Positions 24,653 to 32,557 of a stretch of DNA of 32,557 bases are shown here, one piece after another. The translations under genes were made by a program, and so were the position numbers. The stretch's first letter is position 1. The number at the start of each line of letters is the position of its first letter. Under the pieces are notes generated by a model. It worked only from the letters and a program-made list of their open reading frames with translations, was not told the origin of the DNA and searched no databases. Source of the DNA: Planctomycetia bacterium. Lineage in GTDB: Bacteria > Planctomycetota > Planctomycetia > Pirellulales > Thermoguttaceae. Where the stretch lies: contig JAUNSU010000038.1 in the NCBI GenBank assembly GCA_030539035.1, forward strand, positions 1-32,557, written 5' to 3'.

Positions 24653-26815
24653 ATGAAAAAATCAATATTAGCATTGTTTTTGGTTTTTGGCCTTGCCGGG
24701 TGGTGCATGGCCAACGATTGGGCGACAACCGGGGTAGGCGGATCCAAAGGAACGCTCACTCCTGAACAGGCGGAAGCCGCCTGGACCGGTTTGGCCGAAT
24801 ATAAAACATTCCCCGCCGTTAATCCGGAAGGAAAATCGGCCGCGGATCTGAAAAAAGCGAACGATGAAATCGGCGCGAAAAACGACCAGAAGGCGCTTTT
24901 GGCAATGGAATGGGTCGTGATCAATTCGATCAATGATCCCAAGACCCGCCCGCAGGTTGCCGCGCGGCTTGCGAAGCTGGCAGCGGACCCGAACGTCTCC
25001 TATGAATCCAAAGTCTTCATCTGCGCCATGCTGTTCCGAATCGGAACACCGGCGGAAGTTCCGGCGATTGCTCCCTTGCTGGACGATCCGAAAACAGCGG
25101 ATGCCGCACGTCTTTTCCTCGAACGGGTCCCTTCCGAAGAAGCAACCGTTGCCTTGCGCAAAGCGCTCGACAAATTGACCGGCAAACGAGAATCGATCGG
25201 CGTAATGAACTCTCTTTCCGTTAAGAAAGATGCCGCGTCGGTTGGCAAATTCATCGAATTGACCAAGAGCTCCGATGCGGCGATCGCCCTTGCCGCTTGG
25301 CGCGCGATCAGCAATATCGCGAATGCGGAAACCGCCGACTTCCTTGCGGGTTTCCTCAAGAATTCGAAGAAAGCAAATGGTCCGGCGGAAGCCGCCGCGA
25401 TCCGTGTTGCTATTTTCCTTGATCAGGCCGATCAGGCAAAAGCCGCTGCCCTTTTCAATCTTCTTGGCGATGATTGCCGAACGAAGGCGGGCCGGCAGGC
25501 TTCCGCCAATTGGCAATATAAAAATCAGGACGCCGCCGGACAGAAAGCGCTTCTCGCACAATGGATGAAATCCGATGATCCCGCGAAATTGTCCGTTGTC
25601 ATTCGGGAAATTTCCCAGCTGGACGATAAAACCCTTGAAGGATTTACAAACAATAAGGAAACCTCCGAAAGTCTTCGCCTCCATCTTCTGGAAACGCTGG
25701 CTCTGCGGCAGGGCGAAAAAATGCTTCCGGTAATGCTGGAAAACATGAAGACATCCGACCCGGCCAAAGTCCGTGTTGCTTCCCGATTCCTCACCCGATT
25801 CTCCGATGATCGGATCGGTCCTGCTTTCATCGCCGCGCTGGGATCGAAAAACGCCGAAATCCGCCGCCTTGCCGGATCCGCCATTCTTGAAATGCCGAAA
25901 GAAGCAATCGCGTCCCAATTGGTTGAAGCCCTGAACGACAAACCGGCACTGCGGGATGAAATCGTTCCGCTCCTTTCGAAATACAAGTATTACGAAGCGA
26001 TCAATCCGCTGATCAAATTGGCCCAGAATCCCGATCCAAAAGTCTACGAAGGAGCAATTGAAGGACTTCGCGGAATCTGTGATCCGGATGATGCCGATCT
26101 TGGCAGAATGTTCACGCTGTATCTTCAAAGCCGTTCGGAAAAGCAGCGGGAATTTGTTGCCCGCGCCATTACCTATATCGCGGAAAAGAATTCCGATGCC
26201 AACGCACGGGCCAAGCTCCTTCTTGCGATAGCCGATAAGAGCGACAACAAGAGTGCAGAATATCAGGCGGTTGTTCTCCCGCTTCTTGGACGGTTTGGAA
26301 CCAGTGTGGTCTTCCAGCGAATTGAAGCGGCCCGTAAATCGACCGATCCGGCCGTTGCCGCCGCCGCAGTGCGCGCCCTTTGCAATTGGCCGACAGCAGA
26401 ACACGCTGCGGAATTATGGACGATCGCGGAAACCTCTGATGTTCCTTACTTCAAGAATCAGGCTCTTCGGGCCTATATCCGTGTTGTATCCCTTCCAAGC
26501 AAACGTGCGGAAACGGAAACACTCGATATGCTGAAGAAGTCCATGAAGTTGGCCGACAATGCGTCAACTCGTAATTTGGCTCTTGCCCGATCCGCGTCCG
26601 TTCGAACATTGGAAACGGTCAAATGGGCCGCCGAATATCTCGATACCCCCGAGTTGGCGGAAACCGCTTCGAAAGTGATCGTCGAACTGGCCCATCACCG
26701 ATTCCTGCGCCAGCCGAACAAGGCCTTCTTCGAACCGATTCTTCGCAAGGTCGAAAAAACCTCCAAGGATGGTACAACGGTTCAAAAGGCGGAAAAGGCC
26801 CGAATGGGTATGTAA
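24653..26815 (+). CDS. Secreted HEAT-repeat protein
   Basis: 720 residues with a signal peptide (residues 1-20, LVFGLAGWCMA). The mature protein is built almost wholly of paired alpha helices typical of HEAT/armadillo repeats, for example NAEIRRLAGSAILEMP, DPKVYEGAIEGLRGIC and DPAVAAAAVRALCNWP, roughly 15 or more units. No catalytic motif is visible, so it is probably a scaffold or binding protein. Ribosome-binding site AAGAGG is 8 bases upstream. It starts 30 bases after the Gfo/Idh/MocA gene, in one operon with it. Similar HEAT proteins accompany DUF1080 and Gfo/Idh/MocA genes in planctomycetes. A strong terminator follows, marking the end of the cluster. Confidence 0.88.
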   Translation: MKKSILALFLVFGLAGWCMANDWATTGVGGSKGTLTPEQAEAAWTGLAEYKTFPAVNPEGKSAADLKKANDEIGAKNDQKALLAMEWVVINSINDPKTRPQVAARLAKLAADPNVSYESKVFICAMLFRIGTPAEVPAIAPLLDDPKTADAARLFLERVPSEEATVALRKALDKLTGKRESIGVMNSLSVKKDAASVGKFIELTKSSDAAIALAAWRAISNIANAETADFLAGFLKNSKKANGPAEAAAIRVAIFLDQADQAKAAALFNLLGDDCRTKAGRQASANWQYKNQDAAGQKALLAQWMKSDDPAKLSVVIREISQLDDKTLEGFTNNKETSESLRLHLLETLALRQGEKMLPVMLENMKTSDPAKVRVASRFLTRFSDDRIGPAFIAALGSKNAEIRRLAGSAILEMPKEAIASQLVEALNDKPALRDEIVPLLSKYKYYEAINPLIKLAQNPDPKVYEGAIEGLRGICDPDDADLGRMFTLYLQSRSEKQREFVARAITYIAEKNSDANARAKLLLAIADKSDNKSAEYQAVVLPLLGRFGTSVVFQRIEAARKSTDPAVAAAAVRALCNWPTAEHAAELWTIAETSDVPYFKNQALRAYIRVVSLPSKRAETETLDMLKKSMKLADNASTRNLALARSASVRTLETVKWAAEYLDTPELAETASKVIVELAHHRFLRQPNKAFFEPILRKVEKTSKDGTTVQKAEKARMGM

Positions 26816-26848
26816 TTTGATCTGAAAAAGGGATTGCTTCCTTTTCTC

Positions 26849-26881
26849 ATCCGTTCATGAAATCCATGAACGGATTTTTTT
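26849..26881 (+). terminator. Rho-independent terminator after the HEAT-repeat gene
   Basis: A perfect 11-base stem, ATCCGTTCATG (26849-26859) with CATGAACGGAT (26865-26875), has a 5-base loop and is followed by TTTTTT. It closes the cluster starting at 19047. Confidence 0.88.
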
Positions 26882-27021
26882 CATTCATTTTTTAGCCAAA
26901 GCCTGTTAAAATATACTCCTATTCTTCCTATATTTCCGATTTTATTCTTTTAAATTCCGACACGGATATCATGAAATTCTGTTCCTTTTCGGACTTGTTT
27001 TTATCAAAGCAAAAATTGGTC

Positions 27022-27049
27022 TTGCGCGAGAATGAATAAGCGATATAAT
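27022..27049 (+). promoter_or_regulatory. Possible promoter of the fabH-like gene
   Basis: TTGCGC (27022-27027) and TATAAT (27044-27049) are separated by 16 bases. The -10 box is perfect and the -35 box is partial. Confidence 0.35.
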
Positions 27050-27232
27050 TACAGGGAGAAATTTTCGAGGGTTTTTCTTCTCGTTGATTATCGATTCATT
27101 ATATTCCATTTTGAAAATGATCGAATCTTCACTAAGAAACGGGAAAGATATTCATAAAAATTAACAGATTTTTATCGGTGTATTCAATGAACCATTGAAG
27201 CCGGTTTATATGAAATTTCCAGAAGGAAAACA

Positions 27233-28297
27233 GTGATAGCAGCACAGATCAGTGGAATTTCCATGTATCTTCCGAAAAATCGACTGGAGAACAAGGAATT
27301 AGCGGATATTTTCTCCGGTTGGACTCCAGAGAAGATCACCCTGAAATTGGGGATCTCTTCCCGGCCGATTGTCTCCGAGGGAGAAACCGCAGTCGATATG
27401 GGAGTCGCCGCCGCCCAAAATCTTTTTAATGCCGGAGTCTGCAAGCCGGAAGAGATCGATTTTGTCGTTTTTTGTACTCAATCTCCCGATTATTTCCTTC
27501 CGACATCCGCCTGCATCATTCAAAATCGCCTTGGAATTCCAACCGCGTCCGGAGCGTTCGATATCAATTTGGGGTGCAGCGGATATATTTATTCTCTCGC
27601 AACCTGCAAGGGATTGGTGGAATCGGGCTTGGCAAAGAATGTCCTTTTAATTACATCGGAAACCTATTCGCGCTATATCAATAAACAGGATCGGACTTCC
27701 CGTCCCCTTTTCGGCGACGGAGCGACCGCTTCCTTAATCAACGCGGATCCCGATGCAGCCGATCGGGACGCACGAATCGGATCGTTCGAGTTCGGAACAG
27801 ACGGAAACGGAGCCGATCTTCTCATCGTCCCGGCGGGCGCCCAGCGCCTTCCTTCCTCAGAAGAAACCGCGAAAGTCGCCGCGGATTCGTTCGGCGGACT
27901 CCGTTCGAAAAATGAACTCTATATGCATGGACCCGGGATCTTCACCTTTTCCATTGACAGGATCCCTCCCTTGATCGAGCGTTTTCGAAAAAATGCACAG
28001 GAGACCGGAAAAGAGATCGATGCTTATATTTTTCATCAGGCAAATCGATATATGCTGAACCGGCTTCGCGAACTCTGCGAAATTGATCCCTCAAAGTATT
28101 ACAATAATATGATGGAAAGGGGCAACACCGTTTCCAGCAGTATTCCGATCGCTCTGATCGATGCGATGCAGGAAAATTTTATTCAACGGGAAAAATGCCT
28201 GATGCTCGTCGGATTCGGAGTCGGTCTCTCCTGGGGAGCCTGTCTGGTCCATCTTCCGGAGCATTTCAAAGCGGTTCCGTTCGATACAAAGAACTGA
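27233..28297 (+). CDS. 3-oxoacyl-ACP synthase III (FabH-like)
   Basis: 354 residues from a GTG start at 27233, supported by AGAAGGA 5 bases upstream. It condenses an acyl-CoA or acyl starter with malonyl-ACP. The ketoacyl synthase III triad is complete: Cys115 (NLGCSGYIYSL), His268 (IFHQANRYM) and Asn298 (ERGNTVSSSIPIAL). GDGATASL (161-168) and the final GFGVGLSWGA are family signatures. Housekeeping FabH genes usually sit with plsX, fabD or acpP; none is here, so it may be a secondary copy for a special acyl product, which is why no symbol is given. It converges on enolase with only 2 bases between stops. Confidence 0.92.
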   Translation: MIAAQISGISMYLPKNRLENKELADIFSGWTPEKITLKLGISSRPIVSEGETAVDMGVAAAQNLFNAGVCKPEEIDFVVFCTQSPDYFLPTSACIIQNRLGIPTASGAFDINLGCSGYIYSLATCKGLVESGLAKNVLLITSETYSRYINKQDRTSRPLFGDGATASLINADPDAADRDARIGSFEFGTDGNGADLLIVPAGAQRLPSSEETAKVAADSFGGLRSKNELYMHGPGIFTFSIDRIPPLIERFRKNAQETGKEIDAYIFHQANRYMLNRLRELCEIDPSKYYNNMMERGNTVSSSIPIALIDAMQENFIQREKCLMLVGFGVGLSWGACLVHLPEHFKAVPFDTKN

Positions 28298-28299
28298 TT

Positions 28300-29691
<1,392 letters not shown>

Positions 29692-29810
29692 TTATTCGGC
29701 CTTTTCGTCCCGGAAAAAGAAACACCTGTTCACTCTACTTCAGATCCGGGGCAGATTCTCGCTTCCGAAAATATTACACAACGGCGTCCGAATTTTCTTA
29801 TGATTGCCGA

Positions 29811-29839
29811 TTGAAAAGGAAAAAGAGATCTGATATAAT
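29811..29839 (+). promoter_or_regulatory. Promoter of the FAD-dependent oxidoreductase gene
   Basis: TTGAAA (29811-29816) and TATAAT (29834-29839) are 17 bases apart, giving a start near 29846 and a leader of about 42 bases to the ATG at 29888. Confidence 0.6.
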
Positions 29840-29887
29840 CAGGTTTCTTCGTTAATTCAAATGAACATCATTCCAGAGGAGAATTTC

Positions 29888-32233
29888 ATGAAAGCTTTCG
29901 CTTCCGTGCTTTACCGAACAACGATCCTTTCCATTTTTCTGCTGATGTTTTTTTCTTCGGTGCAGGCTCAAGCGCTGAAAAATCATCCGGATACTTATTT
30001 TCTCGAAGCGGAAGGATTTTCCGAAAAAGGGGGCTGGTTTGTTGATCAGCAGTATATGGATCAACTTGGATCTCCGGTTCTTCTCGCGCACGGATTCGGA
30101 AATCCGGTCGCCGATGCCTCCTCGAAAATTGTATTCGCCAAGAAGGGAAAGTATAATCTCTTCGTTCGAACGCGGAATTGGGTTGCTCCCTGGACAACGC
30201 AATACGCGCCGGGTAAATTCCAGCTGATCATCGACGGAAAAACAAATCCCGTCGTTTTCGGAACGGTCGGAAATCCCTGGAATTGGCAAAAGGGCTCGCC
30301 GATCCTGATCGAAAAGGACGGACAGGAATCGACCGTCGTCCTTCACGATTTAACCGGATTCGACGGACGGGTTGACGCGATCTGTTTTTCCGCGGATCCC
30401 GGTTTTACTCCTCCGAATGATAAAGCTTCGCTCTCTGTTCTTCGAAAACAGGCGTTGAATCTTCCGGATACGATTCCTTCGGCATCCGTAAAGCCTTTTG
30501 ATCTGGTCGTCGTTGGGGGAGGAATTGCGGGGATCTGTTCCGCAATGTCGGCCGCAAGATATGGATTGCAGGTCGCCCTTGTTCAGGATCGCCCTGTATT
30601 GGGCGGGAACACAAGTACCGAGATCCGTGTTCATCTTTGCGGACGGATCAATCTTGATCCTTATCCGAACCTCGGAAATTTAACTTGGCTCATGGGCCCG
30701 CACGCCGGAGGAAATGGACGGGAAGCGGCCCATTACAAAGATCAGCAGCGCCTTGATCTCGTAAAAGCCGAAAAAACACTTCATCTCTTTACCAATTTTC
30801 ATGTCAATAAAGCCGACGTAAAAAGAGAAGGCGCAATTCAAAAAATCACCGCCGTTTACGGACAAAATATTGAAACCGGACAGATCCTGAAATTTGAAGG
30901 ATCATTATTCACCGACTGCACCGGAGACGGAACCCTCGGATATCTTGCGGGCGCCGACTGGAGAATGGGACGCGAATCCCGCGCGGAAACCGGAGAGGAT
31001 CTCGCTCCCGAAAAAGGAGATAAATTGACCATGGGCGCTTCCATTCAATGGAATACAATCGCCGATGAAAAAGATACTTCATTCCCTGTTCTTCCCTGGG
31101 CCATTCAATTTAATGAAAAAACAATTCGTCCCATGATCCATGGTGATTGGGATTGGGAAACCGGAATGAATCGCGATCAGATCAATGATATTGAATGGAT
31201 CAGGGACAACGGACTTCGCGCCGCTTACGGACATTGGTCCTATATGAAGAACAAGATCAAAGACCCCGTCTGGAAAGAAAAAGTTAAAAATCTTAAATTC
31301 GGCTGGGTCTCCTGTGTTGCCGGAAAACGGGAATCCCGCCGCCTGATGGGCGATGTCGTCCTTCAGGAACAGCATCTTGTCAACGCAATTCCTTTTAATG
31401 ATGCTTCAGTCACCACAACCTGGGGAATTGATCTCCACTATCCCGAACCGCAAAACGCCAAGGATTTTCCCGGAGAAGAATTCCGCTCTCATGCTCCCAC
31501 AAAGCATATCAAACCGTATCCCATTCCTTATCGCTGCCTCTATTCCAGAAATATCAATAATCTGATGATGGCCGGAAGACAGATCAGCGTTACTCATGTC
31601 GCCCTCGGATCCACCCGGGTAATGAGAACCTGCGGTATGATGGGCGAAGTGGTCGGAATGGCCGCCGCCGTTTGCAAAGATCACAACTGCCTTCCCCGCG
31701 ATGTCTATATTTCTCACCTCGATGAACTCAAAGAGAAAATGAAAAAAGGAATCGCTCCCCCCACCCCATTGATCAAATACTCGATCCTCCCTGATTGGCT
31801 TTCGAATCCGGGCGAAAATCTCGCTTTAAAAGCAAAAATCAAAGTATCCTCCACTTTGGAGAATTCCGAATACAACTCAAAATACATCAACGACGGCAAA
31901 TACGATATGGAGACAAATCAATATCGCTGGGTGAGTAAAAAAGGATATGATTCCGGAACGCACTGGGTCGAATTCAACTTCGATCAGCCAACCGAGATCA
32001 ACGCGTTCCACGCAGTATCGGGAATGGTCGGAAAGCAGGGAGCCCTTTCCAATTTCATTTTCCAGGCCAAGAAGGACGGCGCTTATGTCGATATCCCGGA
32101 AACCGATGTTTCTGAAAACCAGGCTCACCGAATCGCGATGAAATTTCCGGCCGTAAAAACAACAAGCCTTCGTCTTTTGACCCATGATCATACGGCCCGA
32201 CTCTGGGAAGTCGAACTGTTCAACATTAAATAA
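29888..32233 (+). CDS. Secreted FAD-dependent oxidoreductase with discoidin-like C-terminal domain
   Basis: 781 residues from the ATG at 29888, which has GAGGAG 7 bases upstream; an ATG at 29861 would add 9 residues. A signal peptide ends near VQAQA. Residues about 32-175 form a beta-rich, carbohydrate-binding-like region (YFLEAEGF...GKYNLFVRTRNW...KFQLIIDGK). The FAD-binding core starts with VVVGGGIAGICSA (207-219) and continues with LGGNTSTEIRVHLCG, DCTGDGTLGYLAGA and GSTRVMRTCGMMGEVVGMAAA, matching the FAD_oxidored family. The last 145 residues resemble an F5/8 type C (discoidin) domain: NLALKAKIKVSSTLE...YINDG...HWVEFNFDQPTEINAF. It probably acts on a carbohydrate outside the cytoplasm. 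A secreted hydrolase-like gene follows after 15 bases. Confidence 0.9.
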   Translation: MKAFASVLYRTTILSIFLLMFFSSVQAQALKNHPDTYFLEAEGFSEKGGWFVDQQYMDQLGSPVLLAHGFGNPVADASSKIVFAKKGKYNLFVRTRNWVAPWTTQYAPGKFQLIIDGKTNPVVFGTVGNPWNWQKGSPILIEKDGQESTVVLHDLTGFDGRVDAICFSADPGFTPPNDKASLSVLRKQALNLPDTIPSASVKPFDLVVVGGGIAGICSAMSAARYGLQVALVQDRPVLGGNTSTEIRVHLCGRINLDPYPNLGNLTWLMGPHAGGNGREAAHYKDQQRLDLVKAEKTLHLFTNFHVNKADVKREGAIQKITAVYGQNIETGQILKFEGSLFTDCTGDGTLGYLAGADWRMGRESRAETGEDLAPEKGDKLTMGASIQWNTIADEKDTSFPVLPWAIQFNEKTIRPMIHGDWDWETGMNRDQINDIEWIRDNGLRAAYGHWSYMKNKIKDPVWKEKVKNLKFGWVSCVAGKRESRRLMGDVVLQEQHLVNAIPFNDASVTTTWGIDLHYPEPQNAKDFPGEEFRSHAPTKHIKPYPIPYRCLYSRNINNLMMAGRQISVTHVALGSTRVMRTCGMMGEVVGMAAAVCKDHNCLPRDVYISHLDELKEKMKKGIAPPTPLIKYSILPDWLSNPGENLALKAKIKVSSTLENSEYNSKYINDGKYDMETNQYRWVSKKGYDSGTHWVEFNFDQPTEINAFHAVSGMVGKQGALSNFIFQAKKDGAYVDIPETDVSENQAHRIAMKFPAVKTTSLRLLTHDHTARLWEVELFNIK

Positions 32234-32248
32234 GAGAAAGATCCTTTG

Positions 32249-32557
32249 ATGAAAAAATTACTTCAATTCGTAAGTGTTCTGCTGATTCTTTCAATCGCCG
32301 CTTTTGCCCGATCGGAGGAAACGCAAACGGTTTGTCCAAAAATCACGGAAGAAGCTCTGATCAATCCCGGAATGGGCTGGGTCTGCTTCCATTTCTCCAA
32401 TCGCCTTTGGGCTTATGGAACCTTGCAGGAGCCGGGCGATACGCTGGACTGGTTCCCCGGCTGTTCGACCGTTTATTTTCGTGTTCCCTGGGCTGTCCTC
32501 GAACCGCAGGAAGGAAAGTTCCGTTGGGATCTGATCGATTCCATCGCGCAATCCTGG
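32249..32557 (+). CDS. Secreted glycoside-hydrolase-like protein (partial, cut by right edge)
   Basis: The first 103 residues are seen. MKKLLQFVSVLLILSIAAFARSEE is a signal peptide. The mature start EEALINPGMGWVCFHF and PGCSTVYFRVPWAVLEPQEGKFRWDLID match the beginning of a TIM-barrel glycoside hydrolase of the DUF4832/beta-galactosidase-like group, in which NPGMGW and the R-x-x-W-x-x-LEPxEGxFxWD block are typical. It lies 15 bases after the FAD oxidoreductase gene in one operon. The catalytic residues are beyond the window, so the function is tentative. Confidence 0.7.
   Translation, partial: MKKLLQFVSVLLILSIAAFARSEETQTVCPKITEEALINPGMGWVCFHFSNRLWAYGTLQEPGDTLDWFPGCSTVYFRVPWAVLEPQEGKFRWDLIDSIAQSW

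Larger units (their letters stand above)
26816..27232. other. Intergenic region upstream of the fabH-like gene
   Basis: About 417 AT-rich bases: the terminator of the previous cluster, a possible promoter at 27022-27049, and nothing else I can identify. The 180-base leader after that promoter shows a weak GAGAA...TTCTC hairpin (about 27056-27082) but no recognised RNA family. Confidence 0.4.

Noticed and set aside
24668..26404. 578-codon minus-strand open frame opposite the HEAT-repeat gene
   Set aside because: Low-complexity Arg/Phe/Gly-rich translation with no domain; the plus-strand product has a signal peptide and regular HEAT repeats.

Overview
This window most likely comes from the chromosome of a planctomycete. 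Three things point that way: an LEPR-XLL-type anchor motif at the start of a giant surface protein, a DUF1559 pseudopilin-like protein with a perfect H-X9-DG motif, and several secreted Gfo/Idh/MocA, DUF1080 and HEAT-repeat proteins. Base composition looks mid-to-high 40s percent GC by eye. Low GC together with these sugar-processing families suggests a Pirellulales-like, perhaps gut-associated, lineage; that placement is inference.

Left part (1-7359). A giant secreted or surface protein runs off the left edge on the minus strand; its frame is open from the ATG at 3313 to base 1. An AT-rich gap of about 650 bases follows, with a consensus sigma-70 promoter facing right. Then come a small lipoprotein overlapping hisH by 4 bases, a membrane-anchored coiled-coil protein of unknown function, and an inositol-monophosphatase-family histidinol phosphatase (hisN-like).

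Middle part (7319-19046). A secreted DUF1080 protein and a Tat-exported Gfo/Idh/MocA oxidoreductase form a minus-strand operon, divergent from a XylR-type regulator. Two 14-base direct repeats sit just upstream of the operon's promoter and look like the regulator's operator. Next are a LysM protein and rsmH (minus strand), a secreted planctomycete-type protein, rpmA with a strong terminator, the DUF1559 protein with two homopolymer G10 tracts (one by its promoter, one in its coding region), and a REP-type (RAYT) transposase with 29-base inverted repeats on either side.

Right part (19047-32557). A plus-strand cluster encodes a TIM-barrel sugar isomerase/epimerase, two tandem ceramidase-like secreted proteins, a second Tat-exported Gfo/Idh/MocA oxidoreductase and a secreted HEAT-repeat protein, closed by a terminator. 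Then follow a FabH-like ketoacyl-ACP synthase III, a convergent enolase, a large secreted FAD-dependent oxidoreductase with a C-terminal discoidin-like domain, and the start of a secreted glycoside-hydrolase-like protein cut by the right edge.

Together the accessory genes look like extracytoplasmic sugar oxidation and cleavage (Gfo/Idh/MocA plus DUF1080, isomerase, FAD oxidoreductase, hydrolase), interspersed with housekeeping genes (hisH, hisN, rsmH, rpmA, fabH, eno). No rRNA, tRNA or CRISPR array was seen.
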